Source: Saccharibacillus qingshengii
GTDB lineage: Bacteria; Bacillota; Bacilli; Paenibacillales; Paenibacillaceae
Assembly (NCBI RefSeq): GCF_013185195.1
Contig: NZ_JAAZWC010000038.1
Span: 1-39,615 of the forward strand
DNA length: 39,615 nt
Reading direction: 5' to 3'
Positions 1 to 7,796 of this stretch are shown in pieces. The translations under genes and the position numbers were made by a program. Every line of letters begins with the position of its first letter. Position 1 is the first letter of the stretch. The notes under the pieces were generated by a model. That model worked only from the letters and a program-made list of their open reading frames with translations, was not told where the DNA came from and made no database searches.

Positions 1-55
1 TAGCGCCGATGGTACTTGGACCGCAGGGTCCTGGGAGAGTAGGAAGCTGCCAAGC
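1..55 (+). rRNA. rrf: 5S ribosomal RNA, 3' end (partial)
   Basis: The first 55 bases match the 3' third of a Firmicute 5S rRNA: the GCGCCGATGGTA stretch, a GGACC/GGTCC helix, GAGAGTAGGA and the terminal GCCAAGC. The 5' part lies outside the window. A terminator follows at once, so this is the end of an rRNA operon. An rRNA operon upstream of guaB matches the Bacillus near-origin order. Confidence 0.93.
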
Positions 56-62
56 CGAAGAG

Positions 63-105
63 AAAAAGCCTTTACCGTGATTACGGTAAAGGCTTTTTTT
101 TTTTT
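63..105 (+). terminator. rRNA operon terminator
   Basis: A perfect 16-bp stem (63-78 with 83-98, loop GATT) is followed by an unbroken T run to 105. It is a strong intrinsic terminator and ends the rRNA operon. Confidence 0.93.
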
Positions 106-182
106 AAAATTCAATGATTAAGTACAGCGAAACGAAGGCTTAAGAGATGCTTAAGAGATATCGCCCTCTAGTAAGAATAAAG

Positions 183-202
183 ATATAACGTTATAATGTT
201 TA
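183..202. promoter_or_regulatory. operator-like 20-bp sequence shared with the dga operon
   Basis: ATATAACGTTATAATGTTTA occurs here and, identically and in the same orientation, at 17600-17619. It contains the 12-bp palindrome TATAACGTTATA (184-195). It lies about 40 bp upstream of the AraC-type gene, and the TATAAT at 192-197 could be that gene's -10 box. The second copy precedes an operon that encodes a GntR/HutC repressor, so an operator for that repressor is the simplest reading. That assignment is inference. Confidence 0.55.
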
Positions 203-241
203 AAACGATTATAAAAACCTGCAAAGGGGCGAAAGCAAACC

Positions 242-2560
242 ATGAAACGTCGAATGCAGGCTTTATACGGATCCCGGTTCGTTTTTCGGGAACGATGGAA
301 TGCCATGAAGTCTAAGCTTCTATTCCGATATGCGATTTCTTATATCCTGGCCTTTCTGATTCCGCTGACGGCTCTTACCGTCTTTGTATATGATAGCGCT
401 GTCAAAAATCTGCGCTCCGAGATCGAGCAGTCGAAAATCAATCAGTTGAACCAGGTCAAACTGACGATCGACGATCGGATGAACGAACTGCATGCATTGG
501 CCAGCCGGATCTCCTACGATGAACATCTAACCCCTTATATGCTGGATCATCCCCTTTACGTCCAGGAAGCGATTCAAACCTTGGCCAACTATAAAGCGAA
601 CAACAGTATTGTCGAAGACCTGCTGCTGTATATGCACAACGATTCATTGATTTACTCTTATCGCGGATTGGCTAACTTGGATGTGGTGTTCAATAAAGAG
701 TATCGTTTTGAAAACTGGACATCGGAGCAGGTACGCCGCAATCTGAATGAAATCGACCAGCCGCTCATTCGGGGCGCGGAGATGGTCAATCGATATTCGC
801 GGCAGGAGCCAATGCTGACGTATATCGTGCCGATCAAGACCAATGATCCGTATCCGTACGGAGCAGTCGTGTATTTAATGAAGGAATCCAAATTGACCGG
901 CGTGATGGACTCCATTTTGAACGATGTGAACGGCAGCAACTATATTTTTAACGAAAAAGGAGAAGTACTGACGACCAACAGCCGCGGGACGGAGACGCCG
1001 GGTGCGGAATGGAATACGCTTGCCGAGCTGGAGCCGGGCATTCACAGCATGACGTTGGCGGGGGAGAAGCAGTCGGTCGTATCCGTCAAATCGGAGGAAA
1101 ACGGCTGGACGTATGTCATGGCGATGCCGAGCCACCAGTTTTTTGGACGGGTGGCTCATGTGCAGACACTGATCGCGATCGTCTTCGCCCTTGTCGTGGT
1201 CACGGGCAGTCTGGCAGCGATGATGCTGGCCCGGCGGCAGTACCATCCAGTCAAAGACCTGATGGAATTCGTCGGAATCCAGAGCGGAGCGGCGGCCAAA
1301 GCATCGAACGAATGGGACTCGATCCGGCAGACAATCCGTGAGTACAATGCGAGAATCGATATGCAGCAGCCGTTCGTGCGCAATCAGTGCCTGCTGCTCC
1401 TGCTCAAGCACGGCAGGCCGGATGACCGGGAGATGATGCGGACGATCGACGGGATCGGGCTGGGCTTCGGGGACGGTCAAGGGCAATACCTCACAGCGAT
1501 CCTGTCCTGGAGCGAGCCTGCGGAGGGACGCCAGATTTCGGAAGAACGGTATGCGGTGCGCGATGCGCTTAGTCATTTCGTCGTGGAAGGCACCGGAGCG
1601 CGCGTGTTCGGGGTCGAATTTTCCGCCGTTGACCAGCTTGCGCTGGTGATTGCCCTGGAAGAGCAGGAAGGGGACGAACCGCTGCAGGAGAGAGTCGCGC
1701 GGACGATCGAAGCGGTCCGGCTGCTCGCGGTCGATGGGCTGCAGTCGGTGCCGCATATCGGGGTCGGGTCGGCTTATGCCGATCTGGATTCGCTGAACCA
1801 GTCGTTCGTGGAAGCTGCGACGGCGCTGGAACACCGCAAGATGAACGGACGCGGGCAGGTCACGTATTTCGAACAGTTGGCCGGCCCCGAACAGGCGGAA
1901 GAAGGCAGCTTCTGGATCTCGCGCAAACTGATTCTCAAGCTGGATCAGAGTCTCAAGCAGGGCAGTACGCTTGTAGCGGTACGCATCTTGTCGGACATCA
2001 TGGATACGCTCAAAAAAGAACCGCTGTCCGCGCCGCTGCTGCGCTGTATCTGCTTCGACGTGCTGAACTCGCTGCTGCGAACGGCGTCGGAACTCGGCAT
2101 GAGGGAAGTGTTCGCGGATATTTCGGTCCTGGCTTCTTTTGAAACGTTGGAAGAACTGGAGAGCCGCCTGCTGTCGCTCGCTTCCGAGATCTGCGCGCAG
2201 GTCGAGCGCAACACGGAAGAGACGCGCGACACGCTGATCGACGACATCGTCAAAGACGTGGACGACCGATTCTCCGATTATACGCTGAGCCTGGAACATC
2301 TCGCGCTGAAGTATTCGGTATCCACGTCTTATTTGAGCCGCAGCTTCAAGGAAAAGACCGGGTTGAATTTCTCGCAGTACATGTGGCGCCGCCGCGTCGA
2401 AGAAGTGATCCGGCAGTTGGAGACGACCAGCGCTCCTCTAAAAGAAATTATCGAGCAGGTCGGCTATCTCGACGCTCCCAACTTCATCCGGCGGTTCAAA
2501 AAGGAAATGGGCTTCACCCCCGGGCAGTACCGCAAGCAGAAAGCGTCGAAAAGAGCTTAA
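242..2560 (+). CDS. YesN-type membrane-anchored AraC family transcriptional regulator
   Basis: A 772-residue one-component sensor-regulator. A hydrophobic segment at about residues 28-50, an extracellular sensor region (about 50-305) and a second hydrophobic segment (about 308-330) are followed by a cytoplasmic linker. A C-terminal AraC double helix-turn-helix covers about residues 662-765 (SLEHLALKYSVSTSYLSRSF; GYLDAPNFIRRFKKEMGFTP). In Paenibacillaceae such proteins usually sit beside Lpl-type sugar ABC transporters and activate them, and one lies convergently next door here. ATG 242 has AAAGGGG about 12 bases upstream; ATG 305 (MKSKLLFRY) is a possible later start. Its stop overlaps the stop of the GH130 gene by 4 bp. 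The ligand is unknown, but a mannose-containing oligosaccharide is likely from context. Confidence 0.88.
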   Translation: MKRRMQALYGSRFVFRERWNAMKSKLLFRYAISYILAFLIPLTALTVFVYDSAVKNLRSEIEQSKINQLNQVKLTIDDRMNELHALASRISYDEHLTPYMLDHPLYVQEAIQTLANYKANNSIVEDLLLYMHNDSLIYSYRGLANLDVVFNKEYRFENWTSEQVRRNLNEIDQPLIRGAEMVNRYSRQEPMLTYIVPIKTNDPYPYGAVVYLMKESKLTGVMDSILNDVNGSNYIFNEKGEVLTTNSRGTETPGAEWNTLAELEPGIHSMTLAGEKQSVVSVKSEENGWTYVMAMPSHQFFGRVAHVQTLIAIVFALVVVTGSLAAMMLARRQYHPVKDLMEFVGIQSGAAAKASNEWDSIRQTIREYNARIDMQQPFVRNQCLLLLLKHGRPDDREMMRTIDGIGLGFGDGQGQYLTAILSWSEPAEGRQISEERYAVRDALSHFVVEGTGARVFGVEFSAVDQLALVIALEEQEGDEPLQERVARTIEAVRLLAVDGLQSVPHIGVGSAYADLDSLNQSFVEAATALEHRKMNGRGQVTYFEQLAGPEQAEEGSFWISRKLILKLDQSLKQGSTLVAVRILSDIMDTLKKEPLSAPLLRCICFDVLNSLLRTASELGMREVFADISVLASFETLEELESRLLSLASEICAQVERNTEETRDTLIDDIVKDVDDRFSDYTLSLEHLALKYSVSTSYLSRSFKEKTGLNFSQYMWRRRVEEVIRQLETTSAPLKEIIEQVGYLDAPNFIRRFKKEMGFTPGQYRKQKASKRA

Positions 2561-3597
2561 TTCCGCCCCGTCTGCCCGGCCGACTTCACCTGCTCCAGCA
2601 GATGCCCGACCAACTCGTCCACGGGCACCGTCGCCAGCGCGATCGCGGTATCGGTTACGCCGTAATAAATGTACAGCAGCCCGTCTTTGACGATGTTGCC
2701 GGTCGGGAACACGACGTTGGGAATCTGGTAGCCGAATTTTTCGTAATACGTTTCCGGTTCCATGATCGGATCCCAGGTACGGGCAAGCACGATCTCCGGA
2801 TTGTCCAGATCGAGCAGCAGCGCGCCTACGCGGTAGACAATGTCGTCGTCCACGCCGTGATACAGCACGAGCCAGCCGGCATCGGTCCGGATCGGAGGCG
2901 TCGAACCGCCGATCTTGCGGGATTCCCAGGAAGGATTCTCCGCTTGTGCCAGCAGCTTCGGCTCGTCCCAATGGATAAGGTCGTCGGAGTAGGTGATCCA
3001 CATCGCCGCTTTCTCCGTGCCGTACGCTTCGCCGACGTATTCTTCGGGACGGCGGAGCAGCGCGAATCGCCCGTTAATCTTTTCGGGGAACAGGATATTG
3101 TCGCGGTCATTGATGTCGAGCGGCGTCGTATCGGCGACGAATTCCCAATCGATCAGGTTATCGGACTTGGCGATCGAAGAACGGGTCAACCAGTGGCCGG
3201 GCTGTTCGCCCCAGCCGTCGGGGTAGGCCGGGATCGAGCGTTCCGGGATGCCGGTGCCGGTCGGGTAATAGCTCATCGCGCACGGGCGCAGGGCGTAGTT
3301 CAGGTAGAACGTGCCGTCGATCTTGACGACGCGCGGGTCCTGCACGCTGCCGTACGGGAAGCCGAGCTGATCGGGCGTCAGGATCGGTTCGTCCTTGACG
3401 TGGGTAAAATGCACGCCGTCTTCGCTTTCGAGCAGCCCGAGGTAGTTCTTGCACGGCGTCAGCGAACCGGCGGTACGTTCGATCATGTAGAATTTGCCGT
3501 TATCGACGATGACGGCGGGATTGAAGACGGTCGCTTTGCGCCATTCGTACAGACCGGGCACGACGATCGGATTGTCGGGATGTCGGGTGATTTTCAT
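2557..3597 (-). CDS. GH130 family beta-mannoside phosphorylase/hydrolase
   Basis: A 346-residue protein with the five-bladed beta-propeller pattern of GH130: repeated short blades, an N-terminal HPDNPIV, and the YGSVQDPR segment holding the likely catalytic acid Asp87. GH130 enzymes cleave beta-mannosides by phosphorolysis, for example Man-beta-1,4-GlcNAc or beta-mannooligosaccharides to mannose 1-phosphate. There is no signal peptide, so it is cytoplasmic. It is the last gene of the minus-strand ABC operon. With GH38 and GH125 next door, the Man-beta-1,4-GlcNAc core of N-glycans is an attractive substrate, but the subfamily cannot be fixed by eye. ATG 3597 is preceded by a GGAGGTC-type ribosome site. 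Confidence 0.87.
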   Translation of the reverse strand: MKITRHPDNPIVVPGLYEWRKATVFNPAVIVDNGKFYMIERTAGSLTPCKNYLGLLESEDGVHFTHVKDEPILTPDQLGFPYGSVQDPRVVKIDGTFYLNYALRPCAMSYYPTGTGIPERSIPAYPDGWGEQPGHWLTRSSIAKSDNLIDWEFVADTTPLDINDRDNILFPEKINGRFALLRRPEEYVGEAYGTEKAAMWITYSDDLIHWDEPKLLAQAENPSWESRKIGGSTPPIRTDAGWLVLYHGVDDDIVYRVGALLLDLDNPEIVLARTWDPIMEPETYYEKFGYQIPNVVFPTGNIVKDGLLYIYYGVTDTAIALATVPVDELVGHLLEQVKSAGQTGRN

Positions 3598-3643
3598 GGG
3601 AAAAGACCTCCAGCTTCAAAAATAGGATAAAAAATTCAAACCG

Positions 3644-3719
3644 GCCGCGCTAACGCGCGGCGGGCTTTTGGTGCGTTCCAGACAGGCAGGGCGCCCGGCA
3701 TCTTATGCGAGCGCCCTGC
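3644..3719. other. two stem-loops between binding-protein gene and GH130 gene
   Basis: GCCGCGC-TAAC-GCGCGGC forms a 7-bp stem (3644-3661). GCAGGGCGC (3686-3694) pairs with GCGCCCTGC (3711-3719). Neither is followed by a T run in the minus direction. They are more likely mRNA-stabilising or processing hairpins that favour the binding-protein segment than full terminators. Confidence 0.5.
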
Positions 3720-3768
3720 TTTCAGGTCCAAACGATGGTTGATCGCAAGGTCGTCTTTTGCTTGGTGA

Positions 3769-5373
3769 TCAGCTGGCTTTCCAGCGATCGTAGGCAGCTT
3801 GGTTGATTTCTTTGACGCGATTCGCGCCCATCTTGTTCAGCGTCTCGACATAAGCGCCCCAGCCGCTGATCGGCTCGGCGCCCGTAATGAACTTCGCTTC
3901 CATCTGCTTGACGTACGTGCTGAGGTCGGAGTTCAGGCTGTTGATCTCGGACTGCTCTTCGACGGTCAGGAACAGGGCCGGGAACGGCGCACGCGCTCCG
4001 TTATCGAGCAGTTTGGTTTTGGTTTCTTTTTCTACCCAGAGATCGAAGTCGTTCTTGAGGCCTTTGGTGATATCGTCCATCGAGACGGTCGGAGCCGGGA
4101 TGCCGTAGTTCGGTGTGAGTGTGGAACGGTATTCTTCCGAATCTCCGCCGCCCGGAACAGGCAGGGCTTTTTTGGTGCGGTCCGCCTCGTTCTCATACTC
4201 CCAGAGCGTGCCTTCCGGTCCTTTGTTGAACAGCAGCGCACCTTCGTAGGAGTACAGGTAATCGACCCAGCGCATCGACGCTTCCGGATACGGATTCGTT
4301 TTGGTGATGGCAAAAGCGCCTGTCGTGATGCCGCGGTTCTTGGCGATCGCCGCTTTGTCGACGTATTCGCTGCGAACCGGCAGGAACATCGGATCTTTGT
4401 CGGATGGCTCGCCGCCTTTGGTCATGTAGGCATGCCAGTCGGAGAAGAGGCCCAGCTGGTTGTTTTGGCCTTTGGCTTTTTTCTGTTCGCCGGTCTGCGA
4501 GAAGCTTTCCGGATCGAGCAGGCCGTCCGTCCACAAACGGTTCATATACTCGAGATACTGCTTGTAGCCTTCTTCGACCGGGGTAAAATGCACCACGTCG
4601 CTGTCGTCTACATAGATCTCTTCTTCATAGATGCCGAAAGCGCCCAGCAGCCAGGTCCGGATATCCCGTACATTCGCGGCCGAAGTCGTAACGGAAGAGA
4701 TCGGAATCTCGTCCGCTTTGCCGTTGCCGTTCGGATCTTCTTCCTTGACCCGTTTGAGGTAATCGTACAGTTCTTCCGTCGTTTCCGGCAGCTTGTCGAT
4801 CCCGAGGGCTTCGAGGAATTCGCCGTTGTACCACATCGGGTTGCGATACCAGTGCTGGCTGAACTCGACGACCGGCAGCGAGTAGATATGGCCGTCCGGC
4901 GCCGTAATCGATTTGCGGACATCCGGGTACTCGTCGAGCAGCGCTTTGAAGTTCGGCGCGTATTCGTCGATCAGGCCTTCGAGCGGAATCAGCACGCCCT
5001 GCTCGCCGTATTTGAGCTGCTCCGAAGGAGTCAGGCCGGCGGCGTAGAAGACGTCCGGGTAATCTTCGCTGGCGAAGACGAGGTTCTTTTTCGTATCGAA
5101 GCTTTCTTTGGGCGCATTTTTGTATTCAAAAGAGACATTCGATTTTTTCGCCATCTCCTGCAGGACGACCATGTCTTCCCAATTCTGAATCCCGACGTCT
5201 GGCGCCATCATGGTGAGTTTGATCGGGGTCTCGACAATCGGGAAACCTTCCTTGCTGACCGTCACTTTTTCCGCGCTGTTGGCCGCTTCGTCCGAGCCTC
5301 CGCAGCCTGCCAGCAGCGATGCGCCAAGCCCTCCAACCATCAGCAGCTTCCAGGCTTTGCTTCGGATGTTCAT
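3769..5373 (-). CDS. ABC transporter extracellular solute-binding lipoprotein (LplA-type)
   Basis: A 534-residue lipoprotein precursor: a positively charged start, a hydrophobic segment and the lipobox LLAGC (Cys at about residue 24). It then has a family 1 solute-binding fold of the large Paenibacillus LplA type, with FPIVETPIKLTMM, a DPNGNGKADEIP Ca-site-like loop and WVDYLYSYEG. It captures oligosaccharides outside the membrane for the two permeases encoded just upstream in the same operon (38-bp gap). No ATPase gene is present; such importers commonly use a shared MsmX/UgpC-type ATPase encoded elsewhere. The start is supported by GAGGGGG upstream. The substrate is inferred to be a mannoside from the neighbouring glycosidases. 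Confidence 0.9.
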   Translation of the reverse strand: MNIRSKAWKLLMVGGLGASLLAGCGGSDEAANSAEKVTVSKEGFPIVETPIKLTMMAPDVGIQNWEDMVVLQEMAKKSNVSFEYKNAPKESFDTKKNLVFASEDYPDVFYAAGLTPSEQLKYGEQGVLIPLEGLIDEYAPNFKALLDEYPDVRKSITAPDGHIYSLPVVEFSQHWYRNPMWYNGEFLEALGIDKLPETTEELYDYLKRVKEEDPNGNGKADEIPISSVTTSAANVRDIRTWLLGAFGIYEEEIYVDDSDVVHFTPVEEGYKQYLEYMNRLWTDGLLDPESFSQTGEQKKAKGQNNQLGLFSDWHAYMTKGGEPSDKDPMFLPVRSEYVDKAAIAKNRGITTGAFAITKTNPYPEASMRWVDYLYSYEGALLFNKGPEGTLWEYENEADRTKKALPVPGGGDSEEYRSTLTPNYGIPAPTVSMDDITKGLKNDFDLWVEKETKTKLLDNGARAPFPALFLTVEEQSEINSLNSDLSTYVKQMEAKFITGAEPISGWGAYVETLNKMGANRVKEINQAAYDRWKAS

Positions 5374-5411
5374 GGTAAATCCCCCTCTTTTTTAAAATGG
5401 ATAATTGCAGC

Positions 5412-6323
5412 TTAACCCTTGACCGAACCCACCATCACCCCCTGTACAAAATAACGCTGCAGGAACGGGTAGACGGCGATAATCGGAAGCGTCGAGACGA
5501 CGATTACGCCGTACTTGATCAGCGAGGCGGTCTCGGCTTTGGAATTCATGGCCTGCGCGATGTCTCCGCTGATTGCCGCCCCCGTCGTTTCCGCGGACAT
5601 TTCCTGCAGCACGAGAATTTGGCGCAGCACCATCTGAAGCGGATATTTGTCTTCGCTGTTCAGGTAGATCAGCGAAGGGAAGTAGCTGTTCCAGTGTCCG
5701 ACCCCGTAAAACAGAGCCATGACCGCAATGATCGGAGCCGAGAGCGGCAGCACGATACGCCAGAACAGCTTGAGGTTCGTACAGCCGTCGATATGCGCGG
5801 CTTCCTGCAGTTCTTTGGGGATCGCGGATTGGAAAAAAGTACGGGCGACCACGATATTCCAGACCGAAGCGGCAGCCGGCAGAATAAGCGCGCCCATGGT
5901 GTCGATCAGGCCGAGATTTTTGACGACGAGATAAGTGGGAACAAGCCCTCCGCTGAAAAACATCGTCAGCAGGATAAAAGCCATAAACCAACCCCGGCCG
6001 AAAAAGTCGGACCGGCTGAGCGCATAGGCCGCGGGCAGGGTGACAGCCAGATTGAGCAGCGTGCCGACGAACGTATAGATGATCGTGTTCAGGTAGCCGT
6101 TCCAGATCTTCGGATTGTTGAACACCAGCTCGTAGCCGGCCCAGGTGACGTCTTTGGGGAACAGCCACATCTGCCCGGAGTTGACCGCCTGCGGACTGCT
6201 GATCGAGGCGCTGAGAATGTAGATGAGCGGATACAGCACAATGAGAAGCGCGACGGACAGATAGATATAGGTACAGATCAGGAATACCTTGTCGCCTTTG
6301 GACTCTTGGGTCACTGTGATCAT
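5412..6323 (-). CDS. carbohydrate ABC transporter permease (LplC/YtcP-type)
   Basis: A 303-residue inner-membrane permease with about six hydrophobic segments and a MalG-type EAA loop (ELQEAAHIDGCTNLKLFWRI). It ends in the typical YPFLQRYFVQGVMVGSVKG tail of the LplC/YtcP group. ATG 6323 (MITVTQESKG) is chosen because AAAGGAGAG lies just upstream; the reading frame stays open 27 codons further without a ribosome site. It pairs with the LplB-type permease encoded upstream to form the channel. Confidence 0.9.
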   Translation of the reverse strand: MITVTQESKGDKVFLICTYIYLSVALLIVLYPLIYILSASISSPQAVNSGQMWLFPKDVTWAGYELVFNNPKIWNGYLNTIIYTFVGTLLNLAVTLPAAYALSRSDFFGRGWFMAFILLTMFFSGGLVPTYLVVKNLGLIDTMGALILPAAASVWNIVVARTFFQSAIPKELQEAAHIDGCTNLKLFWRIVLPLSAPIIAVMALFYGVGHWNSYFPSLIYLNSEDKYPLQMVLRQILVLQEMSAETTGAAISGDIAQAMNSKAETASLIKYGVIVVSTLPIIAVYPFLQRYFVQGVMVGSVKG

Positions 6324-6360
6324 CGGGGTCTCTCCTTTCGGGTTTGCTTCACGTACTTGG

Positions 6361-6417
6361 TCCATTAAGCGCGTTAAACGTTTTGATCTAAACAAGAAAC
6401 TCAACTCGCTTAACGGA
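6361..6417. other. intercistronic inverted repeat between the two permease genes
   Basis: TCCATTAAGCG (6361-6371) can pair with CGCTTAACGGA (6407-6417), 10 of 11 positions, around a 35-base loop. It directly abuts the stop codon of the upstream permease. There is no T run, so RNA stabilisation or processing is more likely than termination. Confidence 0.4.
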
Positions 6418-7368
6418 CTACCATAAACTGTTCTCGCTCGTACGGCGGGCGATCCAGTTGACCGTCACCAGCAAAATGACGTTGATGATCGAGTTGAACA
6501 ATCCGACGGCGGTCGAGAAACTGTACTGCGCGTCGACGAGGCCGGCTCTGTAGACGTAGGTCGAGATCACGTCGGACGACTCCAGGTTGAGCGAGTTTTG
6601 CAGCAGCAGAATCTTTTCATAGCCGACGGTCAGGATATTGCCCATATTGAGGATGAGCATAATTGTGATGGTCGGCAGGATACTCGGCAGGTTGATATGC
6701 AGTACCCGCTTGAAGCGGCTCGCTCCGTCGACGATCGCCGCTTCGTGCTGCTGCGGATCGACTCCGGACAATGCGGCCAGGTAGATGATAGTGCCCCAAC
6801 CGGTACTCTGCCAGACGCCGGACAGCACGTACATCGTCTTAAACCAGGCGGGATCGGTCAGGAACTGCGGCGCATTGAAGCCCAGCGCTTCGATCAGCAT
6901 CACGATCATGCCGTTGCTCGGCGAGAGGAACGTGATAATCATGCCCGCCATGACAATGACAGAGATGAAGTGAGGCGCATAGGTGACGGTCTGGACCGTT
7001 TTTTTGAACTTCCCGTTGCGGACTTCGTTGAATGCCAGTGCCAGGAGGATCGGCAGCGGGAATCCGATAGCCAGTTCATAGAAGCTGATACTGAAGGTGT
7101 TCCAGATGAGATCCCAGAAATAGTAGGAGTTGAAGAAGCGTTCGAAATGGTCGAAACCGACCCATTCGCTTCCGGTAATTCCGCGGGAAGGCACGAAATT
7201 TTTAAAAGCAATCTGGATGCCGTACATCGGTGCGTAATGAAAAATAAGGAAGTACAGGACGGCCGGCAGCATGAACAGATACAGCTCCCAGTTGCCGAGG
7301 ACTTGTGCGCGTCTCGAAGGTTTCTTCAGAAGCGGAAGCTCGGCGCCGGGCGATTTGGATGCCTTCAT
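6418..7368 (-). CDS. carbohydrate ABC transporter permease (LplB/YteP-type)
   Basis: A 316-residue permease and the first gene of the minus-strand transport operon. It has about six membrane segments, the LplB-type N-terminal WELYLFMLPAVLYFLIFHYA helix and an EAA loop (QHEAAIVDGASRFKRVLHI). It ends in NWIARRTSENSLW, typical of the LplB/YteP group. ATG 7368 (MKASKSPG) is preferred because AGAAGGGGG lies about 8 bases upstream; an in-frame ATG at 7446 has no good site. It partners the LplC-type permease and the binding lipoprotein. A cre-like sequence and a candidate promoter lie upstream. Confidence 0.9.
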   Translation of the reverse strand: MKASKSPGAELPLLKKPSRRAQVLGNWELYLFMLPAVLYFLIFHYAPMYGIQIAFKNFVPSRGITGSEWVGFDHFERFFNSYYFWDLIWNTFSISFYELAIGFPLPILLALAFNEVRNGKFKKTVQTVTYAPHFISVIVMAGMIITFLSPSNGMIVMLIEALGFNAPQFLTDPAWFKTMYVLSGVWQSTGWGTIIYLAALSGVDPQQHEAAIVDGASRFKRVLHINLPSILPTITIMLILNMGNILTVGYEKILLLQNSLNLESSDVISTYVYRAGLVDAQYSFSTAVGLFNSIINVILLVTVNWIARRTSENSLW

Positions 7369-7464
7369 GGATTTCCCCCTTCTATGGCGTGTATGCCGAA
7401 TGCGGTTCGGACCGCCGATGGAGGCGGCCGGCAGATGGGCGATCACGTCTGCTTCAGACTTGAT

Positions 7465-7478
7465 GGATAACGCTTACA
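7465..7478 (-). promoter_or_regulatory. candidate CcpA (cre) site upstream of the ABC operon
   Basis: On the minus strand the sequence reads TGTAAGCGTTATCC, 13 of 14 matches to the cre consensus TGWNANCGNTNWCA. It lies about 97 bp upstream of the first permease start, as expected for catabolite repression of a sugar operon. A close relative lies at 17626-17639. Confidence 0.5.
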
Positions 7479-7541
7479 AGACCAAGCTTAACGAAGCCCG
7501 GGGAGCAGCGTAAATATGTGTATTGCGCATTGTCATTTCCG

Positions 7542-7576
7542 AAAAGCCGAAAAACCGCGCAGCGGAGGGCTTTTTT
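7542..7576 (+). terminator. terminator-like hairpin in the divergent region
   Basis: AAAAGCC (7542-7548) pairs with GGCTTTT (7568-7574). Inside it CCGC-GCA-GCGG forms a second stem (7555-7565), and T residues follow to 7576. It sits 220 bp upstream of the GH38 start on that strand. It could terminate a leader RNA or protect the divergent region; no gene upstream on this strand is visible. Confidence 0.4.
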
Positions 7577-7659
7577 GCCTAAAAAAGAACCATGATGTCA
7601 GATCGGTCGCAGGGCGGAATGTGTCGAATATGAGCCGGAAGCGGCAGCGAAAATTCCAC

Positions 7660-7688
7660 ATATTGCACTCCCGACGCGAGTATGACAA
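7660..7688 (-). promoter_or_regulatory. candidate sigma-A promoter for the ABC operon
   Basis: On the minus strand TTGTCA and CAATAT are separated by 17 bp. The placement would give a leader of about 280 bases before the first permease, with the cre-like site inside it. It is moderate at the -10 box. The 420-bp divergent region otherwise holds no convincing gene. Confidence 0.35.
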
Positions 7689-7796
7689 CATGTCTAGCGT
7701 AAAGGAACCCTGCCAAACCTACAGCAAAACGAACCGAACAAGCCCAAGACGCAGCAAGGCAGCCCATAGAAGCGAGACCTAAGGAGGACGTTGTCC

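Noticed and set aside
2383-3630. Long open frame opposite the GH130 gene
   Set aside because: It is antisense to a clearly conserved GH130 protein, is Arg/Asp-rich with no recognisable domain, and has no ribosome site. GC-rich third positions explain it.
3799-5415. 538-codon open frame opposite the solute-binding protein gene
   Set aside because: It is the mirror of the real lipoprotein gene, with an unnatural composition rich in Phe, Arg and Val and no motifs.
7516-7782. Possible small gene upstream of GH38
   Set aside because: No ribosome site, no plausible protein features, and it spans a terminator-like hairpin.
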